NCBI RefSeq assembly: GCF_041200145.1
Contig: NZ_CP165734.1
Location: 3,162,001 to 3,226,000 of the forward strand
From: Bradyrhizobium sp. LLZ17
Lineage (GTDB): Bacteria > Pseudomonadota > Alphaproteobacteria > Rhizobiales > Xanthobacteraceae
DNA: 64,000 bases
Reading direction: 5' to 3'
Positions 1 to 8,096 of this stretch are shown in pieces; the stretch's first letter is position 1; each line of letters opens with the position of its first letter. The notes under the pieces were generated by a model. The model was not told the DNA's origin, did not search any database, and worked only from the letters and a program-made list of their open reading frames with translations. The translations under genes were made by a program, and so were the position numbers.

Positions 1-525
1 TCCGACGCCCACGAAGGCATCAAGGCCACTGTTGCCAAGGTGCTCAATGCCAGCTGGCAGCGCTGCCGCGTCCACTTCATGCGCAACGCGTTGGCGCATG
101 CCGGCAAGAGCGGACGGCGTGTCGTCTCCGCCTTCATTGCCACAGCATTCGCACAGGACGATGCCGAGGCCGCGCGAACCCAGTGGCGCAAGGTCGCCGA
201 CCAGCTCCGGCCAAAGCTGCCGAAGCTGGCCGGCTTCCTCGACGAGGCCGAGACCGACGTGCTGGCCTACATGACCTTCCCGCCGCAGCATCGGACCAAG
301 CTGCACTCCACCAACCCGATCGAACGCCTCAACGGCGAGATCAAGCGGCGCACCGAGGTGGTCGGCATCTTCCCCAACGAGGATGCCATCGTCCGCCTCA
401 TCGGCGCGATCCTGCTCGAACAGAACGATGAATGGGCGGTCCAGCGTGCCCGTTACATGACACTGGAAACCATCGCGCCGTTGAGCGATGATCCGAGCGT
501 CAGCCTCACGGCTATCGCCAGCTGA
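1..525 (+). CDS. IS256-family (mutator-type) transposase, 3' part
   Basis: The frame is open from the first base, so the 5' part lies outside the window. The first residues (SDAHEGIKATVAKVLNASWQ, then RCRVHF) match the mutator/IS256 transposase signature, a D followed by G and a WQRCRVH block. The conserved STNPIERLNGEIKRRTE block near the C-terminus carries the expected catalytic Glu of the DDE triad. The ATG at 40 is internal to the family and should not be taken as the start. A shorter copy of the same 3' end lies at 23789-24187. The family assignment is firm; whether the element is complete outside the window cannot be seen. Confidence 0.93.
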   Translation, partial: SDAHEGIKATVAKVLNASWQRCRVHFMRNALAHAGKSGRRVVSAFIATAFAQDDAEAARTQWRKVADQLRPKLPKLAGFLDEAETDVLAYMTFPPQHRTKLHSTNPIERLNGEIKRRTEVVGIFPNEDAIVRLIGAILLEQNDEWAVQRARYMTLETIAPLSDDPSVSLTAIAS

Positions 526-592
526 CCAGCCCGGCTCTCGCCGGCGAACGCGGTGATCCACCGCCAGCTACACCACGCCACGGGGCACGATC
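526..592 (+). repeat. IS256 element 3' untranslated end, shared with second copy
   Basis: These bases just downstream of the transposase stop align with 24121-24187 downstream of the second copy. Similarity ends in both at the same point, after a CACGATC. This point is the likely right terminus of the element. The terminal inverted repeat cannot be confirmed because the left end is not in the window. Confidence 0.6.
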
Positions 593-1289
593 TCCGACGC
601 CCCACTGCGCCATACCCATTTGGCTTTGCGGCCCGCCATCCAACGAGATTATGCCTTTAAGATCTCGAACTCGATCAAAGCCGCACCTGAAACGTTGGCG
701 AATATGCGGTACCTCTGCGGAGTTCGCGCAACTCAGGGCGCTTGGCCGCAAGGCCTGCGGATTTGCCTTCCAGCGAAGACGCCTTGGAATTCGGCGCTTG
801 GAGGCGCCAACCGGCTCCAAAAAGTAGCTTCACGATGGGGTTGTCGCAATTATTTGGTAACAGCTCGAGCCCAATGTGGACCAAGCAAACCTCACATAAA
901 AATTCATGAGCTAAATCAATATATTAAATCGATCCGGTGGAGGTCGGAGTCCAAATAGCCCCGCAAGAACAGGAATAAATATCGCTCATAACAGGGCGCA
1001 AAATCATCATAACAGGGGCACCATTATCATAACAGAACTCTAGTCTAGATCTTGGAGCGATCGCCGGCTGCACTGCTCGCGAGAATTTAACCGCCGCCAT
1101 CAATGACAGTGCACTTTCTGAGACGCCGAGACGACGGCAGCCTCTAGCCTATTAACGTTGCCGGGCGAGACATCATCGCACACCATAAGCCTGTTCTGAA
1201 CCGTCGAGCCGCATTGAAGCAATGTCGCGGCGTTGTTCGGAACGACCCGCAAAAGCGGCGCGGTAAGTTAACCAGCTCCTTGCCATTCT
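593..1289. other. No recognised gene; three spaced 9-mers inside
   Basis: Short frames occur here (for example 620-958) but none resembles a family I know, and none has a good ribosome binding site. The only structured signal is a set of three TCATAACAG 9-mers at 986, 1007 and 1027, listed separately. Confidence 0.5.
986..1035 (+). repeat. Three TCATAACAG direct repeats at ~20-21 bp spacing
   Basis: The exact 9-mer TCATAACAG starts at 986, 1007 and 1027, so the spacing is 21 and 20 bp, two helical turns. Such phasing is typical of iteron-like or operator arrays. No gene starts directly downstream (the next supported start is 1821), so a function is not established. Confidence 0.45.
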
Positions 1290-1437
1290 CTGCCGACCCG
1301 CCCGCGCATCACTTGCGCTGTCGACCGGGGTACGACCGAGATCTGCTCCTGCACCCAAATCGATCTACCGCGACAACTCGACGTCCTCGCATTTTGCCAG
1401 GCAGCGGTCCGGCTGGCATTTAGCGATCGGAATCATC
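1290..1437. repeat. Dispersed repeat X, copy 1
   Basis: This ~145-bp stretch is clearly similar to 3557-3711. In this copy the repeat directly precedes an ERF gene fragment; in the other copy it directly follows one. I do not recognise a protein family in either strand. It may be the remnant of a mobile or intergenic element that recombined with ERF copies. Confidence 0.6.
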
Positions 1438-1702
1438 TCACCACCCTGCTCGCCCTGCCTCCGGCGAACGGATCTCCTCGGACTGGCCAGTCTGCGCACT
1501 CAAGGACGTCGAGGCGCCGCACCGCATGGGCGCGGCGGCGACCTATGCGCGCCGCTATGCCCTGTTCGCGCTGGTCGGGATTACCGGCGACGATGACCTC
1601 GACGGGCCGGATGTGGTCGAACGGCCCGCCGGCCGCGGGGCCGCGACCAGACTCTGACGCGAAAGCCAAGCCCAGCAAGGTGTTCTCAACCGTGCGCCGG
1701 AT
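1438..1702 (+). pseudogene. Decayed fragment A of ERF-family gene
   Basis: The sequence aligns almost base for base with about 8328-8596 of the intact ERF gene, the middle of the ERF domain (TLLA...[20 protein letters not shown]) and the start of the Ala-rich linker. It lacks the 5' end with the start codon and the whole HNH-like tail. It also carries indels that break the frame after about 1620. It is a dead fragment produced by duplication or recombination. A second dead fragment lies at 3025-3556. Confidence 0.8.
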
Positions 1703-1820
1703 TGACCTTGAGCCGCCATCTCCCTCAGGGAGCGGGTGCGTTAATTCCTTAATAACCATATCATCCTATCGTTCCTGAGGCGGAACCTTGTACGTCGTGC
1801 CGCGCAGATCGGCGCGAACC

Positions 1821-2165
1821 GTGATCAAGCAGTTTCCGATAACAATTGTGATCACAATCCTTCTTGCGGGCTGCGCAAGCGCGCCCTCCACTACGACGAC
1901 GTCCATCGCTTGGGATGGTTTAGGCCGCGATCCCAAGCTCACTCTGGTGAAAAGACATGCTCAAAGAGTCGCCTTTGCAACGCGACGGGACAGTCCCAAC
2001 GTCGATCGCGAGAAGGTGCTCGCAACGCTCCGCCCATACTCTGACGCGTGGTGGATCGTGCACGACGAAATTGACGCCGAAAACGATCGACAGCTGAATT
2101 CAAAGCTTTTGATATGCCGAGGCTGCCTTGCTCGCGATAACGATGTGACGGGCTCGGTTCCTTGA
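1821..2165 (+). CDS. Small predicted lipoprotein, unknown function
   Basis: From the GTG at 1821 the product (114 aa) begins with a short lipoprotein signal peptide ending in LLAGC at residues 14-18, so the mature chain would start at lipidated Cys18. The rest is hydrophilic, with an ATLRPYSDAWWIVHDEIDAE block and a C-terminal CRGC. I associate this pattern with conserved small Bradyrhizobium lipoproteins of unknown role (from memory, unverified). A TTG at 1788 has a GAGG upstream and would add 11 residues, but the signal peptide length favours GTG 1821. It stands alone between decayed mobile sequences. Confidence 0.65.
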   Translation: MIKQFPITIVITILLAGCASAPSTTTTSIAWDGLGRDPKLTLVKRHAQRVAFATRRDSPNVDREKVLATLRPYSDAWWIVHDEIDAENDRQLNSKLLICRGCLARDNDVTGSVP

Positions 2166-2689
2166 GAGGAGCGAACTGGCTGCACCCGAGGGAGTGAGCC
2201 GATCGATGTGCCCCCCGCAAGCGATGACGCTGCGCGATTCCGCCAACTTTATCATCACATTGCGAAACCCTGAGCAGCAGAAGCCGCAGTGGCTGCCCGC
2301 GATCGAAGCGCTGATAATCGCTGCCGCTGGGTGAGCTTACTGCACTCGATGTTGCTGAGCAGTCCTGCAAGCGAAATCTCCCTGTCTCTAATGCAGCGGT
2401 CATAAAAATTTTGTTGCGAATGCAGCGTTCATTGCTGCCGTTCTTTGGCCGACCGAAGAAGCTCACAGGAACGTTTCGTCGCCAGCCTTGCCATGGATTG
2501 GCTTCGCTCCTACTCGATTTATCTTCATGAACCAGCGCGACCGCTAGCGATCTTCTTTCTCGCGATACCTCGACAGACATGGCAATGGGTCTTGCCTTCA
2601 AACACTGCAAGCGCGGCAGCTTCCTGGACTTACATTATTAATCCCTAGATTGAAAAGCTTCGGTGCTTTTAGCGCAGAAGGAATATTGC
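2166..2689. other. No recognised gene
   Basis: Short overlapping frames on both strands lack homology that I recognise and lack clear ribosome binding sites. This looks like non-coding or heavily decayed DNA between the lipoprotein gene and the IS3 remnant. Confidence 0.45.
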
Positions 2690-3025
2690 GGCCGTGAGGA
2701 AATTGGTGAACCCCTGCCGTTGGATTTCCCCCGTGGACGATTGGAGCGACGGGGCTGGCGCGGAGCCGTCGGCATAACGCAGCGCCAGATCCCGGCGTGG
2801 CAGGTCATCGTGAACTCGGACTGAGTTCTTTATCCGAGCTGCGAGCGTGGTCGTGTGTCGATTTAATGGCCCGCCAACATCCAAGTGTGACGCGGGCTTG
2901 CGCCATTGACGTGAACAACGTCTCGTTCAACAGCTCATCCCGCACCCGGCCGCTGAAGCTCTCCAATGAAGGCATTCTGCATGGGTTTGCCCGGCGCGAT
3001 GTAGTGCCATTCGACACGGCTCTGG
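2690..3025 (-). pseudogene. IS3-family transposase OrfB, C-terminal remnant
   Basis: Reading the minus strand from about 3025 gives WHYIAPGKPMQNAF. After frameshifts it gives ESFSGRVRDELLNETLFTSM with AQARVTLGCWRA, and then PRRDLALRYADGSAPAP. These are the successive C-terminal blocks of IS3-family (IS407-like) integrase-type OrfB proteins, including the Glu-containing IESFNG-like motif. The blocks fall in different frames, so the gene is dead. The remnant abuts ERF fragment B at about 3025, suggesting the IS interrupted or recombined into that copy. Confidence 0.75.
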
Positions 3026-3556
3026 GGGCGCGCTGACCTACGCAAGGCGCTACGCCCTGTTCGCGCTGATCTGAATTGCCAGCGAAGATTATCTCGACGC
3101 GCCCGACGCGGTGGCTGGCCCGACGGCCGCGGCGCCGGAGGCAGCCTCTAGCGCGAAAGCCAGACCCGCCAAGGTGTTCTCAACCGCGCGCCGGTGCTGG
3201 GGCCGGCAGAGTCCGCGGAGCTCCGGGAGCGGCTGTTGCGCTAGCCTCGCAGCCCTGCAGGCCAGCGAGGACCTGCTTCGCCTGGGCCAAGGCCCGCCTG
3301 CCGCTGAAGAACACCCTGCTGGCGGCGGACGCCCGCATCGTCGAGGCCGCCGATCAGAGCAAGCTTGAGGACGCCGCTCGTCCCGCGGTGGCAGATCAAG
3401 CGGCAGCAGCGGAACGAGAGCAAGGCCTGTCGGGAGCGCCGCTCCCGGCGGTCGCTGCGGACACCGAGGTCGCGCTGCAGCCGTCGCTTCCGGTGGCCGA
3501 AGGAGACGGGCTCGCCCGTCCCAAGGAGCCTCCCCCGCACGCGCGGCAAGGCGCAC
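3025..3556 (+). pseudogene. Decayed fragment B of ERF-family gene
   Basis: The sequence aligns with about 8421-8950 of the intact ERF gene, from the end of the ERF domain ([12 protein letters not shown]) through the Ala/Pro-rich linker to the KAH at the start of the HNH-like tail. Several stops and indels (such as a TGA right after LFAL near 3071) destroy the frame. Upstream it is cut by the IS3 remnant and downstream by repeat X. It has no start codon and should not be expressed as an ERF protein. Confidence 0.82.
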
Positions 3557-3711
3557 CTGCCGACCCGCCCGCATCACTTGCGCTGTCGACCCGAGCGCGA
3601 CCGGAGATCTGCTCCTGCACCCCCACGATCTACCGCGACAACTCGAGGTCCTCGCATTTCGCCAGGCAGCGGTTCAGCTGACAGGTCAGCGATCGGATCA
3701 TCTCCCACCTC
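3557..3711. repeat. Dispersed repeat X, copy 2
   Basis: Second copy of the ~145-bp repeat at 1290-1437. Here it replaces the HNH-like tail of ERF fragment B right after the codons for KAH. No protein family is recognised. Confidence 0.6.
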
Positions 3712-4104
3712 ATTTATTGTATCTACCAGCCGACCTTGGCGCCGTTCAGCCCACTCGCGTCAGCCCTATTCATCGTGGGTCACCGTCGCTTTCCGCGACC
3801 AGCTGGTCAAGCCCGCACTTTTCGTGCTCGAGCTGGCCGATATGTCACAAGGACGCTGTGTGCTGAGCTTCGAGCGTGCCACGGACAGTGTCGTTGCATG
3901 CTGCGCGCTTAATCTCGCGGCTCCACGTGAATCGGAAACTCGCCTCTCTGGCGCCCACCTAAGGATTTGGTCGAATTGCCGGCAAGAGGGCATCGACCGC
4001 CAGCTGATCGACCCCAATTGAATGCCGGCAATGAGCGGCCGGCTTGTCAAAGCTGGTGGCGCACCCCCGTATCTTTATCCGACTACGACTTGCCTCGGCG
4101 CCGC
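3712..4104. other. No recognised gene
   Basis: About 390 bp downstream (3' side) of the minus-strand DUF5681/methyltransferase cluster. Frames are short and unfamiliar. Confidence 0.45.
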
Positions 4105-4425
4105 CTACAATCTCATGTCTACTTCGCTGAGGTGGAAAGTGATGATCTCACCGGGCAACTTCTCACCTGGGAACTGCTTGCGAAGCTTCTCTAATAGCCT
4201 AGTCGCTCCGATGTCTTTGTTCAGCGCCATTATATAAACTTGATTGATGTACGCGTCCCACCGCGACATCCTCACGCGCTTGCCATTCGCTTCGATTTCG
4301 ATTTCCTCAGCGGCCAGTCTTCGGAAATGGGACGCAATCGAGAGCGGAGGCGCGATGGATTTTCCACGTCTGCGTCGCGTCGGCCTTCTCCTGCGCCGAC
4401 CTTGATCTTGACTATTTTCGCTCAT
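4105..4425 (-). CDS. Small basic protein, related to the DUF5681 C-terminal part
   Basis: The ATG at 4425 is preceded by AAGGAAG at good spacing, giving a 106-aa protein. Residues 8-24 are an Arg/Lys-rich stretch (GRRRRRPTRRRRGK), which could bind nucleic acid. The second half (ANGKRVRMSRWDAYINQVYI, then NKDIGATRLLEKL) resembles the matching part of the DUF5681 protein encoded just upstream (DGKLVRMPKVEIHIRQLFTR). The pair may therefore be diverged paralogues. It follows the DUF5681 gene by 10 bp and is probably co-transcribed with it and the methyltransferase. Function unknown; family members sit in phage and mobile islands. Confidence 0.72.
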   Translation of the reverse strand: MSENSQDQGRRRRRPTRRRRGKSIAPPLSIASHFRRLAAEEIEIEANGKRVRMSRWDAYINQVYIMALNKDIGATRLLEKLRKQFPGEKLPGEIITFHLSEVDMRL

Positions 4426-4435
4426 GCCATCTTCC

Positions 4436-4804
4436 TTAATTGATCGAACGGGGGTCGGAGCAGCCGCGCGGCGGCTTGAAGATAGTCTGCTGCGGTCCTT
4501 GCGCGTCGGGCGCAAAGTACTTCGCGGCCATGGAGCAGATTACTTCCGCGGCGGCGAGTTCTCCCTTCATGGTTCGCGTAAACAATTGCCGAATGTGAAT
4601 CTCGACCTTGGGCATTCGTACCAGCTTGCCGTCGACCTTGACCGAAATCAGCTCATTATCGACCGCTTGAAGACTTTTGCCGGGATCGATCTTCTTGGCA
4701 GTTTTCTTGGGCCGTCCTCTCGGATTGCCGGACTGCCCCTTCTTGAACCGCGTATCGCCTCGCGGCACGACGGGTTGGAACCCGTTGTCCTTTTCCCTAT
4801 TCAT
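4436..4804 (-). CDS. DUF5681 domain protein
   Basis: The start at 4804 has a GAGAGGGA-type ribosome binding site and overlaps the end of the methyltransferase gene (the ATGAATAG junction), so translation is coupled. The 122-aa product has the hallmark N-terminal block RFKKGQSGNPRGRPK at about residues 19-33, a basic motif characteristic of DUF5681, followed by KVDGKLVRMPKVEIHIRQLF. DUF5681 proteins are typical of phages and integrated elements and often sit near DNA-processing genes. A small-terminase-like DNA-binding role has been suggested by context but is not shown here. Confidence 0.85.
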   Translation of the reverse strand: MNREKDNGFQPVVPRGDTRFKKGQSGNPRGRPKKTAKKIDPGKSLQAVDNELISVKVDGKLVRMPKVEIHIRQLFTRTMKGELAAAEVICSMAAKYFAPDAQGPQQTIFKPPRGCSDPRSIN

Positions 4805-6206
4805 CCTTTTCCCTCTCGATCTCGGATTCCACATTACGGAACGGCTCTCCGTCCGATGCCCGGATGGCGGTCGATCCCGTCAGGTTTTGCCACTGGCGAA
4901 CCGCGGTATCGACATAGAGCGGGTCCAGTTCGATGGCACGGCAGATGCGGCCGGTCCTCTCGGCCGCAAGCAGCGTAGTGCCGCTGCCCAGAAAGCAGTC
5001 GAGCACCAGATCGCCGCGGTTTGAGCAATCGAGCAGCGCATCCATGACCATCGCCACCGGCTTTACGGTCGGGTGCAGCTTCAGCACGTTGTTGCCCTTG
5101 CGGGCCTGCGTGCTTGCGCTTGCGTACTCCCAGACATTCGTCCGGTTGCGGCCGTTCTTGCCGAGCTTGACGTTATTGATGTGCGGCCCCGAGCCCGACT
5201 TGAAGACGCAGATCAACTCGTGCTGGCTGCGATACAGCGACCCCATGCCGGCGTTGCTCTTGGCCCACACCACAATGTTCTTCAGTTCCGTATAGACGGC
5301 GCGGCCGGCCGTCAGCAGTTCGTCGACGTGTTTCCAATCCATACAGACGAAGTGGATCGAACCGTTCGTCGTGTGCGACTTGAGCCGGGTGCAAACCTTG
5401 GTCAAGAACTCCACAAACTGATCCCGGGAAAACTCTCCAGTGCCTTGCGCGAACTCACGATGCCGTACCTTACCTTTGCCGGACGCATGGCCATCGATGC
5501 GAACGTTATAAGGCGGATCGGCGAACACGAGGTGAGCTTGCTCCTCCCTCATGAGACCGGCGAATGCCTCATCGGTGGTGGCGTCGCCGCAGTGGATGCG
5601 GTGAGGGCCCAACTCCCAGACATCACCGATCCGGCAAACCGCAACACCTGTCTCCGACCCAATATCAATATCGGCGTCTACGATCACCGGCTCGTTCAGC
5701 TTCTGGATCGCCAAGTCGATCTCGGGCAACGCGAAGCCCGTGATCGATAGATCGAAATCGCGCTCCAGGCTCTGCAATTCCAGCAGGCTCTCACCTAACA
5801 GCCGCTCGTCCCAATGTGAATTCTGGGCCAGCTTGTTGTCGGCGATCCGAAGCGCCTTCAGCTGCGCCGCGGACAGGTGCCTGATCTCGACGACCGGGAT
5901 GCTGGGCATGGCCAGCTTCCTGGCCGCCAGCACCCGGCCGTGACCGACGACAACTTGCCCGCTGTGATCAACAATGACCGGCATGACGAAACCGAATTCG
6001 CAGATCGAATCGGCAAGCTGATTTACCTGGGCTTGTGAATGCTGACGCGGGTTACGCGAATCGAGGACGAGGTCAGTGACTGCTCGATACTCGATGTGGA
6101 TTTCGGTCAATCCGGCGTTGGACGCCAAGTTTGAACGTTTTACCACGAGTTCTCTGCCTTTCTTCGCCTTCTTGGCAGAATCGGCCGACGCGACATGCGG
6201 CGGCAC
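4797..6206 (-). CDS. ParB-like nuclease domain fused to DNA N4/N6 methyltransferase
   Basis: The product (469 aa from GTG 6206) has a ParB/sulfiredoxin-type domain at residues ~40-130 (DLVLDSRNPRQHS, GHGRVLAARKL). A methyltransferase domain of beta-type order follows: catalytic DPPY at 230-233 first, then the SAM-binding FLGSGTT block near residue 415. Such fusions are common in phages and mobile islands, where they modify DNA at an unknown site. The frame stays open upstream to 6581, but that part is encoded by a tandem repeat (GVHPLPK repeats) and is not convincing. GTG 6206 or the later GTG before VKRSN are better starts. It heads a three-gene overlapping unit with the two DUF5681-type genes. 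Confidence 0.85.
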   Translation of the reverse strand: MPPHVASADSAKKAKKGRELVVKRSNLASNAGLTEIHIEYRAVTDLVLDSRNPRQHSQAQVNQLADSICEFGFVMPVIVDHSGQVVVGHGRVLAARKLAMPSIPVVEIRHLSAAQLKALRIADNKLAQNSHWDERLLGESLLELQSLERDFDLSITGFALPEIDLAIQKLNEPVIVDADIDIGSETGVAVCRIGDVWELGPHRIHCGDATTDEAFAGLMREEQAHLVFADPPYNVRIDGHASGKGKVRHREFAQGTGEFSRDQFVEFLTKVCTRLKSHTTNGSIHFVCMDWKHVDELLTAGRAVYTELKNIVVWAKSNAGMGSLYRSQHELICVFKSGSGPHINNVKLGKNGRNRTNVWEYASASTQARKGNNVLKLHPTVKPVAMVMDALLDCSNRGDLVLDCFLGSGTTLLAAERTGRICRAIELDPLYVDTAVRQWQNLTGSTAIRASDGEPFRNVESEIEREKDE

Positions 6207-6356
6207 CCCCGAGTTTACAGATGCGGCGAAACAAGAAGTAAAGATCGGCGCAGTTTTCGTGTGAAGCGAGATTTGTACGCGGAAAGATGTGTCGCGATCG
6301 GCACATCCTTTCAGCTCTGACACTGACGAACGAATACAATTGCACAGAGCCCCGTT

Positions 6357-6487
6357 CCCAAGGGGGTGACCTGCCTTGGCAAGGGGATGAACTCCCTTGG
6401 GAAGGGGATGAACTCCCTTGGGAAGGGGATGAACTCCCTTGGCAAGGGGATGAACCCCTTGGGAAGGGGGTGAGCCTTCTTGCCAAG
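6357..6487. repeat. Tandem ~21-bp hairpin-forming repeats
   Basis: About five to six units with period ~21 bp, each built on CCCTTGGGAAGGGGATGAAC with small variants (TTGGCAAGG instead of TTGGGAAGG). Each unit contains an imperfect inverted repeat (CCTT-GGG-AAGG). The array lies in the divergent space between the ParB-methyltransferase gene and the small gene at 6599-6991. It has no CRISPR spacer structure, since the whole period is repeated. Confidence 0.85.
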
Positions 6488-6598
6488 GCGCCTCGCTCGC
6501 CAAAGCCTCTGCCTTGTCAACGGACTTTGAACACCGCGATCGACATCGTGGCCGAGCATCATGTGATCGCGGGCACAACATCGTGGCGGATGGTCCGA

Positions 6599-6991
6599 TC
6601 AGCGCTTCAATGTCTTCAAGCGCTTCGCAAGGCGTTTCCGCTTTGCTCTCGCTGCGCGTTCGTAACGCTCAAGATTCATGATCCGCTTCATGCTGGCTGG
6701 AGACGGCTCATCGAGGAATGCCTGCAGCATCTCCGTGCGAAGGTTGCGAATTCGCCAGAGATTCATCTGAGCGTTCGCAGCGACGGTCTCTTCGCCCTGA
6801 ATGCGTTCGCCGAAGAGGCGCTCGACCGCCTCAAGCAGGCGCTCGGCATGTTTCTCCATGGCTCCGCCGGCTGCCGTGAGACCATGGTGTCTGGCGTTTT
6901 GACTGGAGGCTGACTTTCCAGCCGCGGTCTTCGGACCGGTGCTGCGTTTTGCATTGGCGCGATTGGCTTCGATTTGTCGATTTGACGCCAT
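6599..6991 (-). CDS. Conserved hypothetical protein of mobile islands
   Basis: From ATG 6991 the product is 130 aa. It starts with MASNRQIEANRANAKRSTGP followed by KTAAGKSASSQNARHHGL, a highly characteristic N-terminal block of a conserved Bradyrhizobium and rhizobial family with no assigned function. The C-terminus is a basic helix-rich segment (ERAARAKRKRLAKRLKTLKR), compatible with nucleic acid binding. It is transcribed away from the YqaJ-ERF operon, with which it shares a 244-bp divergent promoter region, and toward the repeat array. No enzymatic motif is seen. Confidence 0.8.
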   Translation of the reverse strand: MASNRQIEANRANAKRSTGPKTAAGKSASSQNARHHGLTAAGGAMEKHAERLLEAVERLFGERIQGEETVAANAQMNLWRIRNLRTEMLQAFLDEPSPASMKRIMNLERYERAARAKRKRLAKRLKTLKR

Positions 6992-7235
6992 TGGCAGGCT
7001 TCCACCTTTCTCGGCTACAGCTTCCCGGCAGGTGGGCTGCGACATCAACAACATTCAAGATCGCGCGGGAAAAGAGCAACAATCTTGCTGCAGAAAGGAC
7101 TGGCTTCGCTTCGCGATTGGAGCGTTACTGAGTCGAGCGCACCAACACCGGCGCCGACATTTCGCCTCGCAGCTGCGGGGCTCGCGGCAGTGCAGCCATC
7201 AGCTGCATTCGCAACGCGACAACAGGAGATATCGG

Positions 7236-8096
7236 GTGGTTTTCGTGCAAGCAAGCGGCGCCGATGCGCCGCATCATGTCATCCAATTCAATCGCAATGA
7301 TCGACGGCACTTTATCGGCGGCTCAGATGCTCGCATCATCATGGGCAACGATCAGGACGCACTCTTACGGCTATGGTCAGAGAAGCGCGGCGAGGTCGAG
7401 CCGGAAGACCTCTCCGACAATCTCATTGTCCAGCTTGGTACTGTAACCGAGGTCTTGAACCGGGCCTGGTATCAGCGATCCTCTGGTCAAACGGTCAAGG
7501 ACATCCAGAAGCGCGTTCGCCATCCCGTGCACAAGTGGATGGCGGCGACCTTGGACGGTGTCGTCGAGCAGACCGGCGCGGTGTTCGAGGCCAAGTTCAT
7601 GCTGCCCTGGGCGTTTACCGAGGAAGCCGCGGCCGACAAGCACATGGCGCAGCTGCAACATAATATGTGGGTGATAGCAGCGCGCACTTCGGTGCTGTCG
7701 ATCATCACCGGCGGCGGGAAATGGGTCGAGATCAAGATCCACGCAGACCCGCTCTACCAACACCTGCTGCTGACGGCCGAGAAAAAGTTCTGGCGCTGCG
7801 TCCAGAATGGCGAGCCGCCGGTCCTCTTCAACATCGAAACCCCGCGGCCCAGGTTGGAAGCGGTAAGGGTCGTCGACATGTCGACCTCCAATCAATGGGC
7901 GGAGTTGGCGGCCTCTTATCTTCGGACACGGGAGGCACATGGGGAGCATGAAGCGACCAAGGCCGATCTGAAGAAGCTGATGCCGGAGGATGCCAAAGAG
8001 GCAAGTGGCCACGGGATCAAGGCCAAGCGTTCGAAGTCGGGCGCGATTAGCTTCGAGGCGCAACCGGCGGAGGACGCCCATGCACCAGTGCAGTGA
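7236..8096 (+). CDS. YqaJ/lambda-exonuclease-type recombinase nuclease
   Basis: The GTG at 7236 is chosen because AGGAGAT ends 5 bases before it; the frame is open further upstream but has no better start. The 286-aa product has the YqaJ family opening [13 protein letters not shown] and the PD-(D/E)XK core: Asp107 in TLDGVV, then Glu118-Ala-Lys120 in FEAKF. The helix [12 protein letters not shown] carries the family's conserved Gln. Known members are phage 5'-3' exonucleases that pair with an annealing protein. The next gene, overlapping by 17 bp, encodes exactly such an ERF protein, so the two should work as a two-component recombination system. Confidence 0.87.
   Translation: MVFVQASGADAPHHVIQFNRNDRRHFIGGSDARIIMGNDQDALLRLWSEKRGEVEPEDLSDNLIVQLGTVTEVLNRAWYQRSSGQTVKDIQKRVRHPVHKWMAATLDGVVEQTGAVFEAKFMLPWAFTEEAAADKHMAQLQHNMWVIAARTSVLSIITGGGKWVEIKIHADPLYQHLLLTAEKKFWRCVQNGEPPVLFNIETPRPRLEAVRVVDMSTSNQWAELAASYLRTREAHGEHEATKADLKKLMPEDAKEASGHGIKAKRSKSGAISFEAQPAEDAHAPVQ

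Noticed and set aside
6357..6487. CRISPR array
   Set aside because: The whole ~21-bp period repeats with no unique spacers, and no cas genes are present.
6207..6581. N-terminal extension of the ParB-methyltransferase with GVHPLPK repeats
   Set aside because: The extension is the translation of the intergenic tandem repeat and has no ribosome binding site or family support. The ParB domain starts well inside from residue 40 of the chosen product.
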